Below are positions 37,016 through 45,760 of a DNA stretch of 64,000 nucleotides, piece by piece. Both the position numbers and the translations under genes were made by a program. Below the pieces are notes generated by a model. The model made no database searches and was not told where the DNA came from. It saw nothing but the letters and a program-made list of their open reading frames with translations. The stretch is from Rhodobacter sp. Har01 (GTDB lineage Bacteria; Pseudomonadota; Alphaproteobacteria; Rhodobacterales; Rhodobacteraceae): the NCBI RefSeq assembly GCF_020564565.1, contig NZ_JAJCTD010000008.1:33861-97860 (forward strand). Direction: 5' to 3'. The first letter of the stretch is position 1, and each line of letters begins with the position of its first letter.

Positions 37016-39154
37016 ATGGCCGAACGATCGTTCAAGGCGGAAGTCGCAGATCTGCGCAAGGGCGCCGGCGAGGTCTTCACCGGCGAGGGCATCCTGGCGC
37101 TGACCAAGGCGCTGCTGGAGAATGGCGTCGGCTACGTCGGCGGCTATCAGGGGGCACCGATCAGTCATCTGATGGATGTGCTGGCCGATGCCCAGGACCT
37201 GCTGGCGGACCTTGGCATCCGCTTCGAGGCCAGCGCCAACGAGGCGGCGGCGGCGGCGATGCTGGCGGCCTCGGTGCACTACCCGATCCGCGGCGCGGTG
37301 ACGTTCAAGGGCGCGGTCGGCGTCAATGTCGCCTCGGACGCACTGGCGAACCTGTCGTCGTCGGGGGTCACCGGCGGCGCGCTGGTGATCGTCGGCGAGG
37401 ATTACGGCGAAGGCTCCAGCATCATGCAGGAGCGCAGCCATGCCTTTGCGATGAAGTCGCAGTTCTGGCTGCTGGACCCGCGGCCGAACCTGCCCAGCAT
37501 CGTCAAGGCCGTCGGCGACGGCTTCGAGATGAGCGAGGCGACGAACACCCCGGTGATGCTGATGGTGCGCATCCGGTCCTGCCATGTGACCGGCCAGTTC
37601 CCCTGCCGCGACAACCGCCGCCCGCCGCTGACGGTGCGCGAGGCGTTGTCGAACCCGCGTTCGGATTTCGCCCGGATCGTGCTGCCGCCGATGTCCTTCG
37701 CGCATGAGCAGGACAAGGTGAAGACCCGTTGGCCGAATGCCGAGCGGTTCATACTGGAGCGGAAGCTGAACGAACAGTTCGGCGCCGGCGGGCGCATCGG
37801 CATCATCTGCCAGGGCGGCATGTTCAACGGCGTGATCCGGGCCCTGCAGCGGCTGGGCCTGGCCGACATTCATGGCGACACCGAGGTGCCGGTCTATTGC
37901 CTGAACGTGACCTATCCGCTGGTCGCCACCGAGGTCCTGGGCTTTTGTCAGGGCAAGGATCACGTCCTGGTGGTGGAAGAGGGCCAGCCGGCGTTCATCG
38001 AGGACCAGCTCGCCGCGATGCTTTACCGCGCCGGCGTGACCGTGAAGCTGCACGGCAAGGGCCTGCTGCCGATGGCCGGGGAATACACCGGGCAGGCGCT
38101 GCTGGAAGGCGTCACCGGCTTTCTGCGACAGGCCGCGCCAGAGACGCTGCCCGCCACCGTCCGGGCGCCGAACCTGGACAAGCCCAGGCTGCCCGACCTG
38201 TCCAGGGTGGTGCCGATCCGCCCGCCCGGCTTTTGCACCGGCTGCCCGGAACGGCCGATCTTCGCCGCGCTGAAGCTGGTCGAGCAGGACCTGGGCAAGC
38301 ACCAGATCGCCGCCGACATCGGCTGCCACCTGTTCGGATCGCTGCCGCCATTCGAGATCGGCGGGGCGACCATGGGCTATGGGCTGGGGCCGGCCGCAAA
38401 CGGTGCCTTTGACGGCGGCGGCGAGCGGCGGCCGATCAGCCTCATCGGCGACGGCGGGTTCTGGCACAACGGGCTGTCGTCCTCGATCACCAACATGGTG
38501 TTCAACAAGTCGGACGGGCTGGTGGTGGTGGTGGACAACTACTATTCCGCCGCGACCGGCGGGCAGGACGTGATGTCCAGCCGCGCCGACAACGCCAGCA
38601 AGGCCACCCAGCACCCCATCTCCGAGGCCGTGAAGGGCGTCGGCGTCAAGTGGGTGCGCCAGATCGACAACACCTATGATGTGCCGCGCCTGCGCGCGCT
38701 GCTGCACGAGGCGCTGACGACCAAGCAGCCGGGGCCGAAGGTGATTGTCGCCAGCAGCGAATGCATGCTGAACAAGCAGCGCCGCGAACGGCCGCGGAAG
38801 GCCCAGGCGATTGCCGAGGGGCGGCGGGTCGAGGCGCCGCGGTTCGGCGTGGACGAGGCCGTCTGCACCGGCGACCACGCCTGCATGCGGCTGTCGGGTT
38901 GCCCCTCGCTGGGCCTGCGGCACACCGGTGACCCGCTGCGCGACGACCCTGTGGCCCACATCGACCAGACCTGCGTCGGCTGCGGCAACTGCGGCGAGGT
39001 GGCGGATGCGGCCGTGCTTTGCCCCAGCTTCTACCGTGCCGACCTGGTCCATAACCCGGGCAAGCTGGAAACCCGCTGGTCCGCCTTTTCCAGCCGCATC
39101 ATCGGCTGGCTCGCCCGCCGCCGCGACGCCCGTCGGCTGACCTTTTCCGCATGA
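37016..39154 (+). CDS. Indolepyruvate-ferredoxin-oxidoreductase-like alpha subunit (TPP enzyme)
   Basis: A 712-residue thiamine-diphosphate 2-oxoacid oxidoreductase subunit. The N-terminal pyrimidine-binding domain (about 15-230) contains GYVGGYQGAPISHLMDVL; the TPP domain has CTGCPERP and IGDGGFWHNGL with the downstream N; the C-terminus carries cysteines for Fe-S clusters (VCTGDHACMRLSGCP and CVGCGNCGEVADAAVLCP). IorA oxidatively decarboxylates aryl pyruvates to aryl-acetyl-CoA. The stop overlaps the beta subunit (ATGA). Confidence 0.87.
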   Translation: MAERSFKAEVADLRKGAGEVFTGEGILALTKALLENGVGYVGGYQGAPISHLMDVLADAQDLLADLGIRFEASANEAAAAAMLAASVHYPIRGAVTFKGAVGVNVASDALANLSSSGVTGGALVIVGEDYGEGSSIMQERSHAFAMKSQFWLLDPRPNLPSIVKAVGDGFEMSEATNTPVMLMVRIRSCHVTGQFPCRDNRRPPLTVREALSNPRSDFARIVLPPMSFAHEQDKVKTRWPNAERFILERKLNEQFGAGGRIGIICQGGMFNGVIRALQRLGLADIHGDTEVPVYCLNVTYPLVATEVLGFCQGKDHVLVVEEGQPAFIEDQLAAMLYRAGVTVKLHGKGLLPMAGEYTGQALLEGVTGFLRQAAPETLPATVRAPNLDKPRLPDLSRVVPIRPPGFCTGCPERPIFAALKLVEQDLGKHQIAADIGCHLFGSLPPFEIGGATMGYGLGPAANGAFDGGGERRPISLIGDGGFWHNGLSSSITNMVFNKSDGLVVVVDNYYSAATGGQDVMSSRADNASKATQHPISEAVKGVGVKWVRQIDNTYDVPRLRALLHEALTTKQPGPKVIVASSECMLNKQRRERPRKAQAIAEGRRVEAPRFGVDEAVCTGDHACMRLSGCPSLGLRHTGDPLRDDPVAHIDQTCVGCGNCGEVADAAVLCPSFYRADLVHNPGKLETRWSAFSSRIIGWLARRRDARRLTFSA

Positions 39155-40734
39155 GCGTTCGGAAATCCCTTGCGCCCGGCGATGGCGATGCGCGGATCGC
39201 GACGATCCTGAAGCTGGCGATCTATGCCGTCGGCGGCCAGGGCGGCGGGGTGCTGACCGGCTGGATCGAGGACCTGGCCCGTGCGCAGGGCTATGCCGCG
39301 CAGGCCACCAGCGTGGCCGGCGTCAGCCAGCGCACCGGGGCCACGATCTACTACCTCGAGATGGCCCCGGCCGGCACGCGCACGCCGGTCTTCAGCCTGA
39401 TGCCGTCGGCGGGCGATGTGGATGTGATGATTGCTGCCGAATGGATGGAGGCCGGGCGGGCGATCCTGCGCGGCTTTGTCACGCCGGACAGGACCACGTT
39501 GATCGCCTCGACCCACCGCAATTTGGCGGTCAGCGAAAAGATGGTGCCGGGCGACGGTCTGGCCGATGCCGAGGCCGTGCGCGAAGCGGCGACGCAAGCC
39601 GCAAAGCGGCTGATCACGGCGGATTTCGAGGCGGCGGCGGTGCGGACGGGTTCGGTGATTTCGGCCACGCTGTTCGGGGCGCTGGCGGCCAGCGGCGCGC
39701 TGCCTTTCCCCCGGTCCGCCTTCGAGGCGGCGATCCGGGCGGGCGGCAAGGGGGTTGAGGCGAGCCTGGCCGCGTTCTCGGCAGGCTTTGAGGCTGCGGA
39801 GAAAGGCCCGGGGGCGACGGTCGCGCCACCGCTGCCGTCGCCCGAGGCAAGGGTCAGCGGCCCGCCTGGAAAGCTGCAGAAGTGGAACCGGCTGGCCGAG
39901 CGGGGCCGGGCGCTGCCGGCTCCGGTGGCCGAAATGGCCTTGGCTGGTCTGCAGAAAGTGGTGGATTTCCAGGATCTTCGCTATGGCGCCGAGTATCTGT
40001 CGCGGCTGGAGGCGATACTGGCCCGGGACCGCGCGCCCTGGGAGTTGACGCGCGAGGCGGCGAAATACCTGGCCAACGCCATGTGTTATGACGATGTCAT
40101 CCGGGTGGCAGACCTGAAGACGCGCGGCCTGCGGTTCCAGCAGATTCGCGCTGAAATGGGCGCGGCCGAGGGCCAGCTGATGCAGCTGACCGAGTTCCTG
40201 CACCCGCGCGCGGAAGAGGTGGCGGGCCTGCTGCCGCGCCCCCTGGGCGCCTGGGTCAGCGCCAGCCCCCAGCGCATGCGGCGGCTGGGCTGGTTCTTTC
40301 GCCGAGGCAAGCGGCTGCGGACCGACAGCCTGTGGGGCTATGTGCGGCTGTACGCGCTGGCCGGCCTGAAACCCTGGCGCCGGCTGACCCTGCGCCATGC
40401 GCAGGAGGTGGCACATCGCGACGCCTGGCTGGCCACGGCGCTCGGCCATCTGGACAGCAACCCGTCGCTGGCGGTGGAGGTGATCCGGTGCCGGCGATTG
40501 GTGAAGGGTTATTCGGATACGCTGTCGCGTGGGCTGTCCAGGTTCGACCGGGTGCTGGAGGGGATCGCTCTGGTGGCTGGCCGGGACGACGCGACCGACT
40601 GGGCGCGACGCCTGCGCGAGGCGGCATTGAAGGATGAGGCCGGGACGGCGCTGGAGGGTGCCGTGCAGACCATCCGCAGTTTCGTTCAGCCGCCGGCGTC
40701 GGGCCAGGCGGGCAGTCCGTCCGTGATGTCGTAG
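39151..40734 (+). CDS. Indolepyruvate oxidoreductase beta subunit fused to a C-terminal domain (DUF6537-like)
   Basis: A 527-residue protein. Residues 20-220 are the gamma-type IorB domain (YAVGGQGGGVLTGWIEDLA and the QRTGATIYYLEM strand) that binds CoA. Residues about 250-520 form a helical extension found in alphaproteobacterial IorB fusions (DUF6537-like by memory), with GLSRFDRVLEGI near its end. It forms one enzyme with the preceding subunit. The 3' end overlaps the convergent GFA gene by 49 bp. Confidence 0.85.
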   Translation: MSVRKSLAPGDGDARIATILKLAIYAVGGQGGGVLTGWIEDLARAQGYAAQATSVAGVSQRTGATIYYLEMAPAGTRTPVFSLMPSAGDVDVMIAAEWMEAGRAILRGFVTPDRTTLIASTHRNLAVSEKMVPGDGLADAEAVREAATQAAKRLITADFEAAAVRTGSVISATLFGALAASGALPFPRSAFEAAIRAGGKGVEASLAAFSAGFEAAEKGPGATVAPPLPSPEARVSGPPGKLQKWNRLAERGRALPAPVAEMALAGLQKVVDFQDLRYGAEYLSRLEAILARDRAPWELTREAAKYLANAMCYDDVIRVADLKTRGLRFQQIRAEMGAAEGQLMQLTEFLHPRAEEVAGLLPRPLGAWVSASPQRMRRLGWFFRRGKRLRTDSLWGYVRLYALAGLKPWRRLTLRHAQEVAHRDAWLATALGHLDSNPSLAVEVIRCRRLVKGYSDTLSRGLSRFDRVLEGIALVAGRDDATDWARRLREAALKDEAGTALEGAVQTIRSFVQPPASGQAGSPSVMS

Positions 40735-41459
40735 TAGTCGCCCTTGAAAGATGTGAATATGTGTTCGGAAATCCGTCCGCCGGTGGGGTTGGCGATGCAG
40801 CCGGCCTCGACCGAGAAGGCCCCGTCGGCGGCGCGGAAGAAGAGCGAGGTCGCGCAGCTGGGGCAGAAGCCGCGGCGTCCGCCGCCGGGGGTGACGTATT
40901 CGGCCAGATGCCGCGCCTGCCAGGTAACATCGCTTTCGCGCGCGTCGAAGCTGGCGGAATAGTGCCCCGAGATCTTGCGGCACTGGATGCAGTGGCAGGC
41001 CCAGACCTCTCCCATCGGGCCGGGCAAGGTGAACCGGTTCGCGCCGCAGAGGCAGGCGCCCTGCAGGGTGACGGGGGCCATGGCAAGCCGGGGCGGTGGG
41101 CCGCCGGCCGGATCGTAGTAGTCGCCCGCATCCTCGTGGAACCAGCTTTCCGTGGTGGCAAGGCCGGTCGCGCCGTCCAGGCAGCCGGCGGCGATCGAGA
41201 GGCGGTCCTCGCCCTCGGGCTGCCAGAAAAGGAAGCTGCCGCAGTGCCGGCAGAAGCCGCGCCGCGCCGCGGGGCTGGCGCGGTACCAGGCCAGGCCATC
41301 GTCGCGCAGGAGATGGAAATCCGCATGGGCGGCCGAGGTCGCGGCCCAGAAGTGCCCCGACTGTTTGCGGCATTGCGAACAATGGCAGTCGATCACCGGG
41401 CGCAGCGGGCCGTCCACCCGGAAGGCAACCGCGCCGCAATGGCAGGAGCCCTGCGCCAT
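40686..41459 (-). CDS. GFA family protein with two complete domains
   Basis: A 257-residue protein made of two tandem GFA (glutathione-dependent formaldehyde-activating, Mss4-like) domains. Each retains the full zinc-ligand set: Cys6, 8, 25, 27, 30, 70, 73 in the first and Cys136, 138, 155, 157, 160, 199, 202 in the second. Most GFA proteins have one domain. The ATG overlaps the stop of the fRMsr gene by one base, making it the last gene of a thiol/redox operon. Formaldehyde activation is not proven for this family. Confidence 0.87.
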   Translation of the reverse strand: MAQGSCHCGAVAFRVDGPLRPVIDCHCSQCRKQSGHFWAATSAAHADFHLLRDDGLAWYRASPAARRGFCRHCGSFLFWQPEGEDRLSIAAGCLDGATGLATTESWFHEDAGDYYDPAGGPPPRLAMAPVTLQGACLCGANRFTLPGPMGEVWACHCIQCRKISGHYSASFDARESDVTWQARHLAEYVTPGGGRRGFCPSCATSLFFRAADGAFSVEAGCIANPTGGRISEHIFTSFKGDYYDITDGLPAWPDAGG

Positions 41460-41911
41460 CAGGCGGCGTCCCGGAACACGGTGGCGAGGAGCGGCACCAG
41501 CCAGGCCTCGTCGGCGGCGGTGAAGGCGGCGGGGGTGTTGGAATCGAGGTCCAGCACGGCCAGCAGGTCTCCCTGGCCGTTGCGCACCGGCAGCACCAGT
41601 TCGGACCGGGTGGTCGAAGAACAGGCGATGTGGTCGGGGAAGGCGTCCACGTCGGGGACGTTCTGCACCTGGCCGGTGCGGGCGCAGGCGCCGCAGACGC
41701 CGCGCGAAAACGGGATCACCAGGCAGCCGTGGCCGCCCTGGTAGGGGCCGATCTTCAGAAGCTGCGGCGCCACGACGCGGTAGAAGCCGGTCCAGTCCGA
41801 CAACGGGTGGCGGGCGTGGATCTCGCAAGCGAGGGTGGCCATCAGGGCGATGGTGTCGGTCTCGCCCTGGGTGAGGGCGAGGATGTCGCGGGTGGCGGTG
41901 TCGTAGTCCAT
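41459..41911 (-). CDS. msrC: Free methionine-R-sulfoxide reductase (GAF)
   Basis: A 150-residue single-GAF-domain enzyme reducing free L-methionine-R-sulfoxide. The three catalytic cysteines Cys63, Cys73 and Cys97 have the 10- and 24-residue spacings of E. coli fRMsr. The C-terminal half keeps SELVLPV and GVLDLDS-like LAVLDLDS. The ATG follows immediately after the gamma-glutamyltransferase stop, and its stop overlaps the GFA gene. Confidence 0.92.
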   Translation of the reverse strand: MDYDTATRDILALTQGETDTIALMATLACEIHARHPLSDWTGFYRVVAPQLLKIGPYQGGHGCLVIPFSRGVCGACARTGQVQNVPDVDAFPDHIACSSTTRSELVLPVRNGQGDLLAVLDLDSNTPAAFTAADEAWLVPLLATVFRDAA

Positions 41912-43483
41912 TCAATACCCCAGGGCGCAGCCGTCCTTGCGCGGGTCGGAGCCGCCGGTCAGGACGCCGTCTTCGCCGATCAGGATGGCCTGCGCGCCGC
42001 CCAGGGGCGTGCCCGGAACCGTCACCGCATGGCCCATCCGCGCCAGGGTGGCACGGGTTTCGGTGGAATAGCCACGCTCGACCTCGAACCCGTCGGGGCC
42101 GGCAAAGCTGCGCGGCGCGTCGATGGCAGCCTGCAGATTCAGGTCGAAATCGACCAGGTTCGAGACCAGGCGGGCGTGGCCGGTGGGCTGGTAGGCGCCG
42201 CCCATGACGCCGAAGGGCAGGACCACGCGGCCCGCCCGGCGCAGCATGCCGGGGATGATGGTGTGCATCGGGCGCTTGGCCGGCCCGGCTTCGTTCGGAT
42301 GGCCGGGGATCAGGCTGAACCCGGCGCCACGGTTCTGGAAGTTGATGCCGAAACGGGCCGAGGCAAGGCCGGAGCCGAAGCCCCAGTAGACGGAATAGAT
42401 CAGCGACACGGCCATGCGGTCGCGGTCGACGACCGTCAGATAGACGGTGTCGCGGTGGATCGCCTCGGTCATCGGGGCCGGATCGGGCATGGCGCGCGCC
42501 GGGTCGATCAGGGCGGCAAGCCGTTCGGCGGTGGCGTCGGACAGCATGTGCGCCAGCCGCGGTGCGGGGTCGGCGATGAAGCGGTTGCGGGCGTCATAGG
42601 CAAGCTTCGCCGCCTCGGCCTCCAGGTGGGCGCGGGCGGGGCCGAACGGCGCCAGGGATTTCAGATCGAAGTGCTTGAGGATGTTGAGAAGCAGGATCGC
42701 GGTGGCGCCCTGGCCGTTCGGCGGGTGTTCCAGCAGCTCGACATCGCCGTAGCTGCCGGCGACCGGCTGGCCCCAGGTGGCGCGGGTGGCGGCAAGGTCG
42801 TCTGCGCTGTGGCTGCCGCCCAGGGCGCGGAGGGAAGAAACAAGGTCCTGAGCCACCTCGCCGTCATAGAAGCCGGCGCGACCCTGCCGGGCGATGCGGC
42901 GCAGCACTTCGGCCTGACCGGGGGCGCGGAAGACCTGCCCCGGGGCCGGGGCGGCGCCGTTCAGGGTGAAGAACCGGCGGGCATCGCCGGTGAGGGCGCA
43001 GATGTCCTCGGCCCAGTCATAGGCGGTGCGCGGGGCGACGGGGACGCCGTCCTCGGCCGCGCGGATGCCGGGGGCAAGGATCTGTACCAGCGGCAGGCGG
43101 CCATGTGCCTGATGCAGGGAAAGCATGGCATCGACGGCGCAGGGAAGGGTGACGGTCTCGATGCCGTGGATCGGCATCCGGGCATGGCCGGCGGCGCGCA
43201 GGGCATCGGCCGACAGGCCGGCGGGGGCGCGGCCCGAACCGTTCAGGGCCTGCACCTCTTCGGACCCCGCGGGCTTGACCAGAACGAAGCAATCACCGCC
43301 CAGACCACACATCTGCGGCTCGGCGATGTTCAGAACCATGGCGGCGGAAATGGCGGCATCGGCAGCGGTTCCGCCGGCCTTCAGCGTCTCGATGGCGGTG
43401 AGGCTGGCCAGCGGATGCGAGGTGGCGGCCATGGCGTTCATCGCCAGGACGGCGGATCGCCCGGGAAGATGGAAATCGCGCAT
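41912..43483 (-). CDS. Gamma-glutamyltransferase family protein
   Basis: A 523-residue Ntn hydrolase. The autocatalytic nucleophile is Thr346 in HRDTVYLTVVD, and the GLGGDCFVLV and GAYQPTGHARLVSNL blocks are conserved. There is no signal peptide, so unlike periplasmic GGT it is probably cytosolic, and may cleave another gamma-glutamyl or cephalosporin-like amide. The ATG at 43483 follows AAAGGGGG. First gene of the operon with fRMsr and the GFA protein, with no space between stop and the next start. Confidence 0.9.
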   Translation of the reverse strand: MRDFHLPGRSAVLAMNAMAATSHPLASLTAIETLKAGGTAADAAISAAMVLNIAEPQMCGLGGDCFVLVKPAGSEEVQALNGSGRAPAGLSADALRAAGHARMPIHGIETVTLPCAVDAMLSLHQAHGRLPLVQILAPGIRAAEDGVPVAPRTAYDWAEDICALTGDARRFFTLNGAAPAPGQVFRAPGQAEVLRRIARQGRAGFYDGEVAQDLVSSLRALGGSHSADDLAATRATWGQPVAGSYGDVELLEHPPNGQGATAILLLNILKHFDLKSLAPFGPARAHLEAEAAKLAYDARNRFIADPAPRLAHMLSDATAERLAALIDPARAMPDPAPMTEAIHRDTVYLTVVDRDRMAVSLIYSVYWGFGSGLASARFGINFQNRGAGFSLIPGHPNEAGPAKRPMHTIIPGMLRRAGRVVLPFGVMGGAYQPTGHARLVSNLVDFDLNLQAAIDAPRSFAGPDGFEVERGYSTETRATLARMGHAVTVPGTPLGGAQAILIGEDGVLTGGSDPRKDGCALGY

Positions 43484-43553
43484 GCCGGCCCCCTTTTCGG
43501 GCAGCCTAGGCGGTGCAGGCGGGCCTGCCAAGCATCTGCGGGATGGGGAGAGA

Positions 43554-43601
43554 ACCTCGGCGCCGGAACTGGGTGGGGGCTGTTGATCCCGGCGCCGAGG
43601 T
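43554..43601. repeat. 13-bp perfect inverted repeat upstream of the ggt operon
   Basis: ACCTCGGCGCCGG (43554-43566) and CCGGCGCCGAGGT (43589-43601) are perfect complements separated by 22 bases, lying 71-118 bases upstream of the ggt start and about 110 bases after the HATPase stop. It could be a terminator stem for the upstream pair (no U-run follows) or a regulator binding pair. Confidence 0.6.
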
Positions 43602-43710
43602 GAAGCTTCAAGCAGCTACAGGTTCGGTTATGCGGGGTCGCACCGGCGGCAATGCGGGTAAAATCGGGCCAATCTGTGACACTTCCGTAGACTTGGCGAC
43701 GATCCCCGGA

Positions 43711-44130
43711 TCAGCCCGTGGATTGTTCCGCAGGCAGCCGGAAGCACAGGCAGTTCACCGCACCGCGCCGATCATAGCGCAGGTCCGAGGACAGCGAGCG
43801 AATCAGATGCCAGCCGAACCCGCCCTCGGCCAGGTCTTCCGGCGTGGGCAGCTGCCCGGTTGGCAGACGGTGGTCAGGCATCGGCCGACCCTCATCTTCA
43901 ATCCGGATGCAGAGCTGGCCGGGTTCAAGCCCGACCCACAGCCGGATCGGGCCGGGGCCGGCGGCATAGGCATGTTCGACGATGTTGTTCAGCACCTCGG
44001 CCAGAACGATTTCGGCCGTGCTTCGGTCTGCTACGGCGAGTCGATCGAAGGGCCGGGCACCCAGTGCCCGGCGCAGACCATCGCGCACCGAGAGCGGGTC
44101 GCTGACCATTTCGATCGAGACGTCGTGCAT
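43711..44130 (-). CDS. Anti-sigma-factor-type serine kinase (HATPase, RsbW-like)
   Basis: A 139-residue HATPase_c protein. ATP-binding boxes are clear: N box EVLNNIVEHAYA, G1 EDEGRPM, and G2 EGGFGWHLIRSL. Such proteins phosphorylate a STAS antagonist and sequester a sigma factor or other partner. The STAS gene is immediately upstream (stop to start 19 bp). An alternative ATG at 44178 would overlap the STAS gene. No PP2C phosphatase or sigma factor lies nearby, so the full partner switch is incomplete in the window. Confidence 0.85.
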   Translation of the reverse strand: MHDVSIEMVSDPLSVRDGLRRALGARPFDRLAVADRSTAEIVLAEVLNNIVEHAYAAGPGPIRLWVGLEPGQLCIRIEDEGRPMPDHRLPTGQLPTPEDLAEGGFGWHLIRSLSSDLRYDRRGAVNCLCFRLPAEQSTG

Positions 44131-44149
44131 CGCGATCAGCACCACCCGT

Positions 44150-44485
44150 TCAGCCGGCCTGCCGCAGCCCGGCTTCAAGCCCGGGGTGGATGGTGAAGAC
44201 GGTGTCCATGCGGGTCAAGCGGAACACCTTTTCGACCGTGGGGGTCAGCCCGGCAAGTTCCAGCCGGCGGTCAGGGGCGAGCAGCTTCATCACCGCGACC
44301 ACGGCACCCAGACCCGAGGAATCAAGGAAATGCACGCTCGCCAAATCCAGGATCACCCGGGTCGACGGCACGGCGGTCAGATCGCGCATGCGTTCCTTGA
44401 ACTGGATCGCGCCGGCGGCGTCGATCCGGTCTTCCAGCGCGCGGATGACCAGCGTTGTGCCCTGCATCTTGGAATCGAGTTGCAT
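44150..44485 (-). CDS. STAS-domain anti-sigma factor antagonist
   Basis: A 111-residue single-domain protein of the SpoIIAA/RsbV type. The phosphorylatable Ser56 sits in FLDSSGLGAV, exactly where SpoIIAA has its phospho-serine. It would be phosphorylated by the HATPase encoded next and control its partner binding. The two genes form a two-gene operon. Confidence 0.92.
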   Translation of the reverse strand: MQLDSKMQGTTLVIRALEDRIDAAGAIQFKERMRDLTAVPSTRVILDLASVHFLDSSGLGAVVAVMKLLAPDRRLELAGLTPTVEKVFRLTRMDTVFTIHPGLEAGLRQAG

Positions 44486-44569
44486 CTTCCTTGTCCCCTT
44501 GTTTCGGCAAGGGCAAGGTTAGGGCGGAAGCGTGAACAAGCGGTAAGCGCCGACGCCTGCCAGGTCAGG

Positions 44570-44896
44570 TCAGTTCAGGTGGAAGGTCAGCGGGTAGCGA
44601 CCATCCTCGAAATCGCCGAACAGATCGGGCAGGTCGGGGTGATCGACCGGCTCTCCGGTGTCGTCGGGCACGAGGTTCTGCTCGGACACATAGGCGACGT
44701 AGTAGCTTTGGTCGTTTTCGGCCAGCAGATGGTAGAACGGCTGGTCTTTCGAGGGGCGGCTTTCCTCGGGGATGTTCTCATACCATTCGTCGGTGTTCGA
44801 GAACATTGCATCGACGTCGAAGACCACGCCGCGGAAGGGGTGCTTGCGATGCCGGAGCACCTGGCCGATGTGATATTTGGCGTGTGCTGTATGCAT
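44570..44896 (-). CDS. hspQ: Heat shock protein HspQ
   Basis: A 108-residue protein of the YccV/HspQ family: HAKYHIGQVLRHRKHPFRGVVFDVD and YHLLAEND-YYVAYVSEQNL are the conserved blocks. In E. coli HspQ is a heat-shock protein that promotes degradation of denatured DnaA and acts as a Lon specificity enhancer. The start at 44896 gives MHTAHAKYHIGQ; extended upstream starts lack similarity. Monocistronic by appearance, divergent from the transglycosylase. A clear heat-shock promoter was not recognised. Confidence 0.93.
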   Translation of the reverse strand: MHTAHAKYHIGQVLRHRKHPFRGVVFDVDAMFSNTDEWYENIPEESRPSKDQPFYHLLAENDQSYYVAYVSEQNLVPDDTGEPVDHPDLPDLFGDFEDGRYPLTFHLN

Positions 44897-45130
44897 CCGA
44901 CGAAGTCCCCCAGCTTGGTTACTACGCCTGGATGGGCAAAATGTCCATCCGGGCGGCGGCTTTAGGCCCCTGATTCGAGGGAAACAGTCTGTGCCGTGCC
45001 GAATCACAGTCCTGCCGACCGGCGGGTTGGCGCGCTCTCGCAGAACTGAACGGCGGGGTCTGGTATCCCCGGTTTTCCCTGCCGTGGCTTTGCGCTATCC
45101 TGCGCCGCAAAAGAAACGCACGAGGGGCAG

Positions 45131-45715
45131 ATGAGCAGGTTTCTCCGTGCGGCGTTGCTGTTGCTGTTGCTGGCCTCATGCGGGGGCGGGCGACAATATG
45201 CGGCGCCCCGCGATCTGGACAACGCTTGCGCGATCATCCGCGAACGGCCGCAGTATCTGCGGGCGATGCAGTCCACCGAACGGCGCTGGGGCGTGCCGGT
45301 CTGGGTGCAGATGGCGGTGATCCACCAGGAATCGAAGTTCGTCGGCAATGCCCGGACGCCGCACCGTTTTGCCCTGGGGGTGATCCCGATGGGACGGCAG
45401 AGCACGGCCTATGGCTATAGCCAGGCACTGAACGGGACCTGGGAGGAATACCAGCAGTCCGCAGGCGGGCGCGGGGCCAAGCGCGACAGCATCGACGACG
45501 CGACCGATTTCATGGGCTGGTACTTTGCGGAAACGAACCGCAGCCTGGGGATTGCCCTGGACGACGCCGAGGCGCAGTACCTGGCCTATCACGAGGGCCG
45601 CACCGGCTATGTCAGCGAAAGCCACCTGGGCAAGCCCTGGCTGGTCGAGGTGGCGGACAAGGTGGGCGCGCGGGCCGAGATGTATCGCGGGCAATTGGCC
45701 GGATGCGGGCGCTAG
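45131..45715 (+). CDS. Lipoprotein lytic transglycosylase-like protein
   Basis: A 194-residue lipoprotein: signal peptide with lipobox LLAS-Cys17. The rest is an SLT-like lysozyme fold with the catalytic Glu67 in AVIHQESKFVG and later AYGYSQALNGTWEEYQ and YLAYHEGRTGY. It is expected to cleave glycan strands at the outer membrane. Divergent from hspQ with 234 bp between starts. The following GT2 gene begins 45 bp after the stop. Confidence 0.85.
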   Translation: MSRFLRAALLLLLLASCGGGRQYAAPRDLDNACAIIRERPQYLRAMQSTERRWGVPVWVQMAVIHQESKFVGNARTPHRFALGVIPMGRQSTAYGYSQALNGTWEEYQQSAGGRGAKRDSIDDATDFMGWYFAETNRSLGIALDDAEAQYLAYHEGRTGYVSESHLGKPWLVEVADKVGARAEMYRGQLAGCGR

Positions 45716-45760
45716 GCGTTCACGGGCGGCAGAGGCAGCGGCGGGCAGGCGGGACGCAGA

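Noticed and set aside
36599..39052. Minus-strand open frame of about 800 codons opposite the cyclase and iorA-like gene
   Set aside because: Composition is a shadow of the coding strand; no start site or known domain.
41096..43603. Plus-strand open frame of about 830 codons opposite the GGT operon
   Set aside because: Antisense to three genes with intact catalytic residues; the translation is repetitive Gly/Arg/Ala.
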